The notes beneath the pieces were generated by a model. It saw nothing but the letters and a program-made list of their open reading frames with translations, ran no database searches and was not told the DNA's origin. The position numbers were made by a program, and so were the translations under genes. From Bacteroidota bacterium (GTDB lineage Bacteria; Bacteroidota; Bacteroidia; Chitinophagales; Chitinophagaceae), in contig JAIUNV010000002.1 of assembly GCA_020161435.1 (NCBI GenBank), positions 806,001-870,000 on the forward strand: DNA of 64,000 nt. Direction: 5' to 3'. This document shows positions 32,716-42,097 of this stretch, piece by piece (positions within the stretch are counted from its first letter, which is position 1; every line of letters begins with the position of its first letter).

Positions 32716-35529
32716 ATGAGGCCGACTTCATTATTTTGGATACTCTTTCTATTGCAATGGGTTGTACTGCCGGTAACTACAGCAGGACAGACAGCCTCTT
32801 TTGTAGCACCTGACACCGTTTGCGTGAGTGCAGCTGTTCAAATACAAAACACCAGCCCATTTGGCCAACCCTATTTCTGGAATTTTTGTGCCGGAGATCT
32901 CAATCAAATTCCAACCGCCAATAATTATTCTGTTGCACCCGAATCTACCACACCGGTTTTTATGGATTATGCTTTCGACAAAGGCGAATGGGTTGGATTG
33001 GTTGTAAACCATATTAGCGGAACCGTAACCAGGTTCCGCTTTGGCAACAGCCTCAACAACAACCCTACGAAAACAGAGCTTGGCAATTTTGGCATTATGC
33101 CACTTTATCTGGAAGGCATTCAAATTATCAAAAATGGCAACCAATGGCTGGCGTTTATTGTAGGTGGCCAGGGTCTTCAATCATCTTTTATCAAACTTGA
33201 TTTTGGCAGTAGTCTTTTGAATGCACCAACGGCGATAAACTATGGAGTTATAGGCGGCATTGACTTTCCTGTAGACATTTCAATTTTCTATAAAAACGGC
33301 AAGTGGCATGGTTTTACTGTTAGTGCCAACAACAACACCTTAACACGTTTTGATTTTGGCAGTGACCTGAATAGTACACCCGTTGCTACCAACTTAGGCA
33401 ATGTTGGCAACCTACGATTTCCTACAGGCGTTTTTGGCATTGACGACAACAGCAATTATTATTTGTTTGTAGTCAGTCAGGATGACAACCGGATCATCCG
33501 ATTGAATTTTGGCAACGATGTGACTACTGTACCGGTTGTAAAAGATCTTACCATCAGCAACAATTCCCTCAATGCCCCGAGAGACATTACACTGATACGA
33601 GACTGCGGTAATAGTTTCGGCTTTGTGGTCAATGCCAATTCTTCGGCACTCACGAAACTTGATTTTGGCAACTCACTCCTGAATGATGCTCCTGCCGCCA
33701 CTGATTTAGGTAATATCGGAAACATGAACTTTCCGCATAGTATTTCTACCATTTTCAGAACAGGTAATCAACTTAATTTTTTTGTAACCAATGTGCGTAA
33801 TAACACGTTCACTGTGTTCTCGTTTGCCAACTGCTCCAGTACAAACATTCCGACTTCCGATGCTTTCAATCCGCCGGTTTATTCGTACAACCAGCCCGGT
33901 ATTTATAATGTGACCTTACACATGAATGAAGGGCAGGCGAATCAGTCTGTTTTCTGCAAAACCATTGTTGTAATGGAAGCGCCATCAATCGATCTTGGAG
34001 ATACGCTTACCCAATGTTCAGGCGAGACACTGACTATAGGAAAACAATTGAATGATGCGACAAACTATAGTTGGAATACCGGAGAAACAACAGCTTTAAT
34101 TCAACCCACCCAACCGGGTTGGTATTGGTTAGATGCGCAATTTCGAAGCGGCTGTTCTGCCAGAGATTCCGTATTTGTTCGCCTGCCACCAAGTGCAATA
34201 TTTGATTTAGGCATTGATACAAACATCTGCCAAAGCGGTCCTATTACCCTAGATGGCCCACCGGGTATGCTTCGCTATGTGTGGAATGATGGCAGTACTG
34301 CCCGATCTATCAACACTTCGGTTGGAGGCACTTTTTATTTAACCGTGACAGATAGCTGCGGCAAGCAATACTCTGATACGATTCGCATCAACAGAGCCCA
34401 AAACACCTCGCCTCTTTCTTTAGGAAATGACACTACTGTTTGCGTCAATAAATGGCCAATGTCGGTTCCCAATCAGTACGCAAGATATTTATGGAGCAAT
34501 GGCGATACGACAAACTTTACCAGCAGTACAGCCAGCGGCACCTATTGGTTAACTGCCTGGGATATATGTGATCAAGCGATGAGTGATACGATTAACATTA
34601 CACAACACGCTCCTGCTTACACCAATCTGGGCAACGATACATTGTATTGTGGAAATTTTTCACAGACACTCCATGCGAATATGCAAATGCCATCATTTAC
34701 TTGGAGTACCAATGAAAACAGCTCCAGCATTACAATTACACAGCCGGGTATTTATTGGGCAGAGGTAAAGGATTTGTGCAACAATACTTACAGAGACAGT
34801 ATTATCATTCGGCAAATGCCCAAGGCCAGTCCGTTTTCACTGGGCAATGATATCCGAAGTTGCGGTGACAGCAGTTTTACACTGACGGGGCCCTCTAATG
34901 CCGCCACTTATGCCTGGAGCAACAACTCGCAAAACATCAGCACCCGAATTACTTCACCAGGCGACTACTGGCTTACCATTTCAGATGCCTGCGGTAACAG
35001 TTTTGCAGACAGTATAAACTATAGTCAATTACAGGTACCCAACGTTTTCCTCGGTGATGATACCGTGCTGTGTATCAAAAATTCCTTTCCACTTTCTGCC
35101 GGAAACGATGGCACCAGCTATTTGTGGAGCACTGGTAGTACAACACAGAAAATTGACATCAGTCAATCTGGTACTTATTGGGTAAAAGTGGTGAATGATG
35201 TTGGCTGCGTAGCGGCGGATACCGTAAACTTAAAAATTTCAATGAGCCAGAATATGGGCTTATTTCAAATGCCAACAGCTTTTACTCCCAACAACGATGG
35301 GCTAAACGATTGTTTTGGTATAGGTAAATGGGGCGATGTAAAAGTGTACAAGTTTGAAATTTATAACCGTTGGGGAGAATTGATTTTTACCACCACAAAA
35401 GCGAGTGACTGCTGGAATGGCAAACGCAATGGTACTGCTCAGCCTTCCGGTCAGTATGCCTACATTGTAGTTGCAGAAACCGCCTGTGGAATTGTAGAGC
35501 ACAAAGGTTTATTCTCCCTGATTCGCTAG
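32716..35529 (+). CDS. Repeat-rich type IX secreted surface protein (gliding-motility C-terminal domain)
   Basis: 937 residues. Signal peptide (1-24, ending TAG-Q). Residues 55-375 hold five or six repeats of about 52 residues with consensus LDFGNSLLNAPTATDLGNIGN, beta-propeller-like. A PKD-like stretch follows (about 375-425), then six Ig-like repeats of about 70 residues, each opening LGNDTxxC and ending GTYWLxVxDxCGNxxxDxI, starting near 424, 495, 567, 635, 707 and 776. The C-terminal CHU_C domain (849-937) begins TAFTPNNDGLNDCFGI and includes YNRWGELIF; this is the type B sorting signal for T9SS export. It lies between polysaccharide genes. Confidence 0.93.
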   Translation: MRPTSLFWILFLLQWVVLPVTTAGQTASFVAPDTVCVSAAVQIQNTSPFGQPYFWNFCAGDLNQIPTANNYSVAPESTTPVFMDYAFDKGEWVGLVVNHISGTVTRFRFGNSLNNNPTKTELGNFGIMPLYLEGIQIIKNGNQWLAFIVGGQGLQSSFIKLDFGSSLLNAPTAINYGVIGGIDFPVDISIFYKNGKWHGFTVSANNNTLTRFDFGSDLNSTPVATNLGNVGNLRFPTGVFGIDDNSNYYLFVVSQDDNRIIRLNFGNDVTTVPVVKDLTISNNSLNAPRDITLIRDCGNSFGFVVNANSSALTKLDFGNSLLNDAPAATDLGNIGNMNFPHSISTIFRTGNQLNFFVTNVRNNTFTVFSFANCSSTNIPTSDAFNPPVYSYNQPGIYNVTLHMNEGQANQSVFCKTIVVMEAPSIDLGDTLTQCSGETLTIGKQLNDATNYSWNTGETTALIQPTQPGWYWLDAQFRSGCSARDSVFVRLPPSAIFDLGIDTNICQSGPITLDGPPGMLRYVWNDGSTARSINTSVGGTFYLTVTDSCGKQYSDTIRINRAQNTSPLSLGNDTTVCVNKWPMSVPNQYARYLWSNGDTTNFTSSTASGTYWLTAWDICDQAMSDTINITQHAPAYTNLGNDTLYCGNFSQTLHANMQMPSFTWSTNENSSSITITQPGIYWAEVKDLCNNTYRDSIIIRQMPKASPFSLGNDIRSCGDSSFTLTGPSNAATYAWSNNSQNISTRITSPGDYWLTISDACGNSFADSINYSQLQVPNVFLGDDTVLCIKNSFPLSAGNDGTSYLWSTGSTTQKIDISQSGTYWVKVVNDVGCVAADTVNLKISMSQNMGLFQMPTAFTPNNDGLNDCFGIGKWGDVKVYKFEIYNRWGELIFTTTKASDCWNGKRNGTAQPSGQYAYIVVAETACGIVEHKGLFSLIR

Positions 35530-35578
35530 CATTCTCTCGGCATATGTGCTGCTTTCTATTTCTTTGCAAGGCAACACT

Positions 35579-37069
35579 ATGAGCCAAACCACCATTCAAC
35601 GCCAATCAATTCTGTCTACGCTGGTTATTTTTGCCGGCTTTGGCGTGGGGGCTCTTAACCTCATTGTACTGCAGCCCAAAATTTTGAGTACAGAGCAGTG
35701 GGGGCTTACAAGAGTGATTACAGAAGCGGCGGTATTACTGGCCAATGTTGCCACGCTGGGCACTACTCCTGTTATTGCTAAATTCTTCCCCTTTTACAAA
35801 CGCCACCTACGGCCAAACGAAATAGACTTGCCCGCCATTACCATGGGCTTTTTTGCCATTGGCATGGGCATGGTGTTATTGTTGTTACAAATACTCAAAC
35901 CACAAATAGTCATGGTATTTGGCAAAAACAATCCGCTGTTTTCGCCCTACTATTTTACGTTGAGTTTGTTCATTCTTTTTCAGGGCACTTTTTTATACAT
36001 GGAGTTGTATGCCTGGTTTGCCGGCAAAACCATTTTGGCCAATACGCTCAAAGAACTGGTGTTTCGATTGCTCACCACTGCATGCTTGTTACTTTTTGGC
36101 TGGCAGATGGTCAGCTTCGATGGCTTTATGCAACTCTTCGCTTGCATTTACCTGCCAGCTACAGCCATTCTCATTTACATGATTCGGAAGCACCATGGGC
36201 TCCCCCTCCACTTCCGCATCAGCAAGGTTACCCGCAGGCTCAAGTACAAAATGCTGAGCCTCGGCAGTTTTGTTTTCATGACCACCATCAGCCAGATTGC
36301 GTTTGTGGTGTGCGACACTTTGTTTTTGGCCAGCATGTACAATTTCAGCCAGGCGGGTGTGTATGCCGTGGCCCAGTATTTTGGGCAGGTGGTAGAAGTG
36401 CCGATGCGCAGCATGCAAACGAGCAGTGTGCCCCTTATTAGCGAATACTGGCGGGCCAAAAACATGACCGGCCTGCTAAGTGTGTACCGCAAAAGCTGCA
36501 TCAACCTGCTGGTGGCAGGCATGGGTTTGGGCGGCCTTATTTTGGTAAACCTGCACAACATCGAACGCTATTTTCCCAGTGCCTACGCCGCCATGGTGAT
36601 GCCACTGGCAGTACTCATTGTAAGCCGCTGGATCAACCTGGGCACGGGTCTCAACTCCATGCTCATTCAGCTCTCTACTTTTTGGCGTTTCGATTTTGCC
36701 AGCACACTGGTTTATTCTGTTATTGGCATTCCGCTCAACTACCTGCTCATCCGCAACTATGGCATGATGGGCGCTGCACTGGCCAATGTGATTGCCATGA
36801 GCATTTACAATGGCATCCGCTTTGTTTTTCTCTGGAAAAAATTCGGGCTGCAACCCTTTACCTGGCGCAATGCCGCCGTGTTGCTGGGTGGCAGTGCTCT
36901 CATTGCGGCAGTGTACTTCATTCCGGCATACAGCAATTTGTTTATAGATGGCATTTTGCGCAGCCTGCTGTTTGGTGCCCTCTTCGTGTTCATGGTGCTG
37001 CGGTTTCACCTGAGTGAAGAATTGCAAGCCCTGTGGGAAAAATGGCGTACAAAACTGTGGCCTCGGTAA
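35579..37069 (+). CDS. Polysaccharide flippase (Wzx-like, MOP/MATE superfamily)
   Basis: 496 residues with 12-14 membrane helices and the typical start IQRQSILSTLVIFAGFGVGALN, conserved EQWGLTRVITEA loop and a PMRSMQTSSVPLISEYWR segment. Fits the lipopolysaccharide/oligosaccharide flippase family that turns lipid-linked units across the inner membrane. The internal ATG is chosen over an upstream GTG, giving a start 49 bases after the T9SS gene. Probably co-transcribed with the secreted protein gene and the following GT2. Confidence 0.9.
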   Translation: MSQTTIQRQSILSTLVIFAGFGVGALNLIVLQPKILSTEQWGLTRVITEAAVLLANVATLGTTPVIAKFFPFYKRHLRPNEIDLPAITMGFFAIGMGMVLLLLQILKPQIVMVFGKNNPLFSPYYFTLSLFILFQGTFLYMELYAWFAGKTILANTLKELVFRLLTTACLLLFGWQMVSFDGFMQLFACIYLPATAILIYMIRKHHGLPLHFRISKVTRRLKYKMLSLGSFVFMTTISQIAFVVCDTLFLASMYNFSQAGVYAVAQYFGQVVEVPMRSMQTSSVPLISEYWRAKNMTGLLSVYRKSCINLLVAGMGLGGLILVNLHNIERYFPSAYAAMVMPLAVLIVSRWINLGTGLNSMLIQLSTFWRFDFASTLVYSVIGIPLNYLLIRNYGMMGAALANVIAMSIYNGIRFVFLWKKFGLQPFTWRNAAVLLGGSALIAAVYFIPAYSNLFIDGILRSLLFGALFVFMVLRFHLSEELQALWEKWRTKLWPR

Positions 37070-37080
37070 ATTGCAGGCCT

Positions 37081-38001
37081 ATGCAAACTGCGCCCCGCAT
37101 TTCTGTAGCAATCTGTACGTACAACCGGCAAAAATTTATTGGTGCATGTTTGGCCTGTTTGGCCGAGCAAACCATGCCCGCCCATGAGTGGGAAGTGATA
37201 GTAGTAGACAATGCCAGCACCGACGATACCGCATCAATCGTAAAGGCATTTATAGCGGCACATCCGCAGCTGCCTTTTAGGTATGTGCATGAGCCGCAAA
37301 AAGGTTTGAGCTATGCCCGCAACCGCAGCATTGCCGAAGCCCGTGCCGGCATTGTTACGTTTATTGATGATGATGCAGAAGCCGTGCCTCATTTTGTAGC
37401 CAGCATTGCTACTTTTATGGAAGCTCACCCCGAGGCCGCCGGTGCCGGAGGCCGGGTGCTACCCAAGTATTCCGAAAGCCCCGAGCCGGCCTGGATGAAC
37501 AAATACCTCAACGGTTTTATTGGCCGGGTAGATCATGGCGAACCCATCCGCATTTTTGAAGGCAAGATGAAGTATCCCATAGGTTGCAACATGACCTACC
37601 GCAAAGAGCTAATGTTGCAAGCCGGAGGCTTCAACAATCAGTTGACTTTCCGGGGCGATGACAAGCATATCTATCATGCAGTTACGCAGCTCAACAAAGC
37701 CGTGTATTTTTTGCCCGAAGCATTGGTGTATCACAACATAGATGCTCACCGCCTCACGTTTGGTTATTTCAAAAAACTGTTTTTGAAAACGGGTAGTGAA
37801 GAACGCATACGGGTGGCCATGGAAAATGGAAAAACAGCCGTTGCAAAAAAAGCCGTGGAATATCTCATCAAATGGGGCGCTTCTTTGTTGTTATGGGTAT
37901 TGTTTGCCCTGAGAGGACAAGAAATTAAAGGCCGGTATACCATGTACTCCCAATGGTTTACCTTAACAGGCTTCTTGAAAAAAGACGTGTTTGTGCGATA
38001 A
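37081..38001 (+). CDS. Family 2 glycosyltransferase
   Basis: 306 residues. ISVAICTYNRQKFIGACL, VIVVDNASTDDT, a FIDDDAEA metal motif and GCNMTYRKELMLQAGGFN with RGDDKHIYHAV are standard GT2 features of the type often annotated glycosyl transferase family 2 in exopolysaccharide clusters. A hydrophobic C-terminal helix (about 270-290) may anchor it. The chosen ATG is 11 bases after the flippase stop; a frame extending upstream overlaps the flippase and is rejected. Confidence 0.92.
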   Translation: MQTAPRISVAICTYNRQKFIGACLACLAEQTMPAHEWEVIVVDNASTDDTASIVKAFIAAHPQLPFRYVHEPQKGLSYARNRSIAEARAGIVTFIDDDAEAVPHFVASIATFMEAHPEAAGAGGRVLPKYSESPEPAWMNKYLNGFIGRVDHGEPIRIFEGKMKYPIGCNMTYRKELMLQAGGFNNQLTFRGDDKHIYHAVTQLNKAVYFLPEALVYHNIDAHRLTFGYFKKLFLKTGSEERIRVAMENGKTAVAKKAVEYLIKWGASLLLWVLFALRGQEIKGRYTMYSQWFTLTGFLKKDVFVR

Positions 38002-38098
38002 GAAGGTTAATTTTTTGCCGCCTTATAACCGATGATACCAAACGGGGCTCAAATTTGTTATAGATACAACGGCATTGAAAAACGATTAATTGATGATT

Positions 38099-39637
38099 AT
38101 GCAATACTTCCGCCATATTTTGACCCTCTGCAGCCTGGCTTTTATAAGTAATAATTTGCTGTCGCAAAAACTTACCTACAGTGAGCCCGACCGCGACGAG
38201 GCCCGCCAAATCAATTTTGAAATCATTGGTCAGTACAATAATCAATACCTGATTTATAAAAACTACCGCAGCATCAATTACATTTCGGTGTACAATCAGG
38301 AGATGAAGCTGGTGGCCAAAAACGACCTGACTTTTATGCCCGAAAAAACCATAGAAGCCAGTTTTGTAGCCTACCCCGATTATGCTTTTATGTTTTATCA
38401 GTTTCAGAAAAAAGGGGTGGTATCGCTGATGGCTGTAAAGCTGGATGCCAATGGAAAAAACCTGACAGAACCTATCACCATTGACACCACCATCATCGGC
38501 AATTTTTCCGACGAAAAAATTTACTCCGTTATTGCCAGCGAAGACAAAAGCCAGATCATGGCTTTCCGCATCAATACTAAAAATGAACGTCGCTATCAGT
38601 TCAAAACCTTACTGTTTGATAAAGAGCTAAACCTCAAGCACAGCACACAGCAACTGGGACTGAACATGAATGACCGCAACGATTTCCTCACCGACTTTGA
38701 TATCGACAATAACGGCAACATGGTGTTTGGACGCGGCATCAGGGTGGGCAGCAACGATAACATCACCAAGTTTTTTCTGCTGTTGAAAGCTGCCAATACA
38801 GATTCATTTCATACCCGTGAATTGGTACTGAATAATTACAGCCTTGATGAGGTAAAACTGAAAATTGACAACTACAACAACCGGTATCTTTTTACCGGCT
38901 TTTACTACCCCGGCCGCAAAACGGTAATTGAAGGTGTAGCCAATGCCATTTTTGACAAAGCTGCCGACAACTGGGTGGTGCAAAACACCGTGCCTTTCGA
39001 TGCACAATTAAGAGAAGATAACCGCGGCCCCAACACCGCTAAAAATGCTTTCAACGATTTTTACATTCACGACATTACCATCCGTAGCGATGGTGCTTTT
39101 CTGATGAATGCTGAAAGCAACTATACCACCAGCCGTGGCAGTATGACCTATAACCGTTGGAATATGTTTAACCCATTTGCGCCCCCTTTGGGTTATTATT
39201 CTTGGGGAGGCATGGGTTGGGGTTCACCATGGGGTTTGCGTTCGCCTTGGAGCTATGGCGGCAACGACATTACCCGCTACCACGCCGAAAATATCATCAT
39301 TCTGGCCTTCGATAAAAATGGTAAAATGCTGCTCACCAATCAGGTGATAAAATCTCAATTAGATGATAACAACAGTGGCATGATTAGCTATCAGGCTGTC
39401 AATACCGGCGCTGGCTTGCATTATCTGTACAACGATCAGGAAGCCCGCAACACTGTTTTGGCCTATCAAACACTGACGCCGGAAGGCCGGGTGATTCGCA
39501 ACCCCACTATAAAAAGCCAAACGAGAGACTATAAGTTTATGCCACGTTTTTCAAAGCAGGTAGATCGCAAAGTCGTTATCATTCCCACATTGTACCGCAA
39601 TTCGCTGTGCTTTGCCCGTCTCGAATTTTTGAAATAA
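38099..39637 (+). CDS. Exported protein of unknown function with a Gly/Trp/Pro-rich insert
   Basis: 512 residues. A signal peptide (1-20, ISNNLLSQ) precedes a beta-rich protein with repeated phrases such as FDKELNLKHS, FDIDNNGNMVFGRG and FDKNGKMLLTNQ, suggesting a WD/kelch-like propeller. Around residues 355-385 there is an unusual stretch rich in Gly, Trp, Pro, Tyr and Ser (NPFAPPLGYYSWGGMGWGSP), probably an exposed loop. I do not recognise the family. ATGs at 38093 and 38099 and a TTG at 38090 are possible starts. It is on the same strand as the GT2 gene, 97 bases downstream. Confidence 0.85.
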   Translation: MQYFRHILTLCSLAFISNNLLSQKLTYSEPDRDEARQINFEIIGQYNNQYLIYKNYRSINYISVYNQEMKLVAKNDLTFMPEKTIEASFVAYPDYAFMFYQFQKKGVVSLMAVKLDANGKNLTEPITIDTTIIGNFSDEKIYSVIASEDKSQIMAFRINTKNERRYQFKTLLFDKELNLKHSTQQLGLNMNDRNDFLTDFDIDNNGNMVFGRGIRVGSNDNITKFFLLLKAANTDSFHTRELVLNNYSLDEVKLKIDNYNNRYLFTGFYYPGRKTVIEGVANAIFDKAADNWVVQNTVPFDAQLREDNRGPNTAKNAFNDFYIHDITIRSDGAFLMNAESNYTTSRGSMTYNRWNMFNPFAPPLGYYSWGGMGWGSPWGLRSPWSYGGNDITRYHAENIIILAFDKNGKMLLTNQVIKSQLDDNNSGMISYQAVNTGAGLHYLYNDQEARNTVLAYQTLTPEGRVIRNPTIKSQTRDYKFMPRFSKQVDRKVVIIPTLYRNSLCFARLEFLK

Positions 39638-39721
39638 ACGATTGTCATCTTCCTTCAAAGAAAGCCTGCTACCCTTTGTATCAATACCTACATTTGTGCC
39701 TTTCACAAAAAGCTGCAACCG

Positions 39722-40711
39722 TTGATTGGGTATTTTAAAGAAAGGAGTTCGCTGCAAGTGCCTGCACTGTTATTGCTGGCCATCTTACTAAAGGTGGGCT
39801 ATGTATCGGCACCTGTATCACAACCCATGTACATGCCAGATGGTGGCATGCTGTCGCAATGGCTCAATTCGAATAGCGGCTCTTTCACTCCCGGTTTTTT
39901 ATTTGGCTTTGGATTGGTAGCATTAATGGCTTCCGTGCTGTATGGTGGTTTTGTAACCAGCAATCGCCGCATGTTTGCACAGCGCCACGTGCTGGTACCC
40001 ATGAGTATGCTGTTGTTCAGCTCATTGTTTCCTTTTAGCAATGTAATGTTACCTGCACTGCTGGTGCTGCCATTGCTCATTGGCACATTTGCTTCACTCA
40101 CCCGCTTGTACCAATCAGAGCACCCACGTACAAGCATTATCAACGCAGGTATTTTATCGGGCCTGGGCTACTTGTTGTATCATCCTTTTATTTGGGTTTT
40201 GCCCGGTTGTTTTATCGGTTTGGCATTTATGCGGCCGTTCAGGCTGGCAGAGTGGGTACTGCTGCTCGCAGGCATGCTTACGCCGGTTTATTTTGTACTG
40301 GCCACAGAGTTTTTGACCAATCATTGGCACCCTGCTTCGCATTTGCCAACATTGGGCCACATACAATGGCCAACTGCCATGTCGTGGTACGGGTGGCTGT
40401 GCATCAGCATGGCATTGGTGTGGTTGCTGGCAGGCTTTAACAGTTGGCAGCAGCAAACCCGCCGCATGGTTATTCAAGGCAGAAAAAACTGGTACAGCCT
40501 GCTGATGATGGGGCTGTTCATGCTACCCGGACTGCTACTGCCGCAAGGCAATACAGCCGGCATGTTGGCCCTGCTCAGCTTTCCGGCAGGCAGCCTCATG
40601 GCCAATGCTTTCGTATCAGAAGGCAAAGGCTTTGGGCAATTGTTGTTCTTCTGGCTGCTGGTAATAGTGGTGGCCGTAGCAGGCTGGGGCTGGAAAACAG
40701 GCCTGTTGTAA
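39722..40711 (+). CDS. Multi-pass membrane protein, probably DUF6427 family
   Basis: 329 residues with about nine hydrophobic helices. The start MIGYFKERSSLQVPALLLLAILLK and the LVLPLLIGTFASLTRLYQSEHPRTSIINAGILSGLG region (in part) recall the Bacteroidota DUF6427 membrane proteins, whose role is unknown. The start codon appears to be TTG, since the first ATG lies after the first membrane helix; a TACATTTG element 25 bases upstream supports it. The next gene is convergent dinB. Membrane location is sure, the family less so. Confidence 0.8.
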   Translation: MIGYFKERSSLQVPALLLLAILLKVGYVSAPVSQPMYMPDGGMLSQWLNSNSGSFTPGFLFGFGLVALMASVLYGGFVTSNRRMFAQRHVLVPMSMLLFSSLFPFSNVMLPALLVLPLLIGTFASLTRLYQSEHPRTSIINAGILSGLGYLLYHPFIWVLPGCFIGLAFMRPFRLAEWVLLLAGMLTPVYFVLATEFLTNHWHPASHLPTLGHIQWPTAMSWYGWLCISMALVWLLAGFNSWQQQTRRMVIQGRKNWYSLLMMGLFMLPGLLLPQGNTAGMLALLSFPAGSLMANAFVSEGKGFGQLLFFWLLVIVVAVAGWGWKTGLL

Positions 40712-40725
40712 AAGCCTCCGGAAGG

Positions 40726-41988
40726 CTACTCATTCTTATTGTTAGCGTTGCGGTTAATCCACAAATCATCGGGCTTGCGGGCCTTGTCTTTGGCGGTGTT
40801 TTGTGCCCCTGCCCTAAACAATGCCGTTTTACCGAATTGTTTTTTTATATCGTCAATGGCATTGAATAAAGGCTTGTCCTGCTCCGGATTGTCAAACAAA
40901 TTCATTTGAAACACATCGGTATCCAGCTGGCTGAGCTTTACACCAATAAGCCGCACTTTGCGGCTTCGGTCATAGGCTTCATGAAACAAAGCCTTGGCTT
41001 TGCGGATGAACACCAAATCGGAAGCCGAATGATCAATCACCTGTTGGCGGGTATGGGTCTCGAAATTTTCGTAACGGATTTTGATGGCCACACAACCAGC
41101 CAGTTTACCATCCTGCCGTAGTTCGTAGCCTATCTTTTCAGCCAAGCGGCTGATTTCTTTTTCCAGAAATGCAATGTCATTGGTGTCTTCGCTAAACGTT
41201 TCTTCGCTGCTGATGCTTTTCTGTTCGTGGTAAGGCGTCACAGCACCATTATCCTGCCCCAGCGATTTGCGGTACAAATCGAGGCCCCATTTGCCCAGCC
41301 AATGCTCCAGTTTTTCCGGCCCGTTTTTTACTACATCGCCAATCAAGCGTAAGCCTTTGGCTTGCAGCAGTTCTACGGTTTTGCTACCGCAGCCAGGTAT
41401 TTTGCCAATGGGCATGGGTGCCAGATAAGCCTGCTCGGTGCCGGCAGGTATTTCTATTTCGCCATTGGGTTTGGCTTCATTGGTGGCTATTTTGCTAATG
41501 AGTTTGTTGCTGGCAAGGGCAAATGAAATGGGCAATCCTGTTTCCTGCACTATCGTTTTTTTCAACGACAACAGATACGGGAAAACCGGATAAAACTTGT
41601 CCATACCCGTGAGGTCGAGGTAAAATTCATCCACGCTGGCTTTTTCTACCAGCGGCACTTTCGCCAATATAATATCCGTTACCATGCGGCTATAATGGTG
41701 ATAATGGCCGGAGCCGCTCCATACAAAAATGGCTTGCGGTCAAAGCTTGGCAGCCTGAGCCGTGGGCATGGCACTGTGTACACCAAACTTGCGGGCCTCG
41801 TAGCTGGCAGAGCACACCACACCACGGTTGCTGGTGCCGCCCACAATTACGGGTTTGCCAATAAGGTCGGGGTTCAGTAGCCGCTCTACCGAAACAAAAA
41901 ACGAATCGAGATCAATATGGGCAATGCGGCGGTTGATAGAAAAAGCTTTTATTGTTTGGGAGTGGTAGTTCGCAACGAGAGTTTGCAA
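40726..41988 (-). pseudogene. dinB: DNA polymerase IV with one in-frame TGA at a normally conserved Cys codon
   Basis: Two open stretches (to 41740 and from 41685) lie in the same frame, separated by one TGA at 41742-41740 and 18 further codons without a start. Joined, they give about 420 residues of Y-family polymerase: [36 protein letters not shown], [stop], PQAIFV, VEKASVDEFYLDLTGMD, IPGCGSKTVELLQ, and the C-terminal little-finger domain. In DinB the segment at the stop normally reads LCP, so TGA replaces a Cys codon. Everything else is intact. Start is unclear: only a TTG inside a heptad repeat is available, no ATG. It could be a recent nonsense mutation, a sequencing error or recoding. 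Confidence 0.85.
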
Positions 41989-42092
41989 TTTGCAGTGGGC
42001 AGTTTGCAGGAACGCTAATCATCTGTCCAAAAGATAACTGCTGAAAATCCAAATACGTTGATGATTGGAAACTGCGAATTGCAAACTGCAAA
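41982..42092. repeat. Heptad arrays in inverted orientation
   Basis: Left side 41982-42009: TTTGCAA, TTTGCAG, TGGGCAG, TTTGCAG (period 7). Right side 42072-42092: CTGCGAA, TTGCAAA, CTGCAAA, the reverse complement of the same word. They flank about 60 bases between dinB and rimM. The only start codon available to dinB lies in the left array. Confidence 0.65.
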
Positions 42093-42097
42093 CTTAT

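Noticed and set aside
33988..35260. CRISPR-like periodicity in the secreted protein gene
   Set aside because: The periodicity is at protein level (about 70 codons); DNA copies are diverged and lie within one coding frame, so this is not an array.
41705..41742. A selenocysteine insertion signal after the dinB TGA
   Set aside because: The only nearby dyad (GGAGC, G, GCTCC) has a one-base loop and cannot form a normal SECIS stem-loop; recoding remains possible but is not supported by a structure I can see.
41695..41880. Plus-strand open frame of 61 codons opposite the dinB break
   Set aside because: It is antisense to conserved dinB sequence, with no domain.
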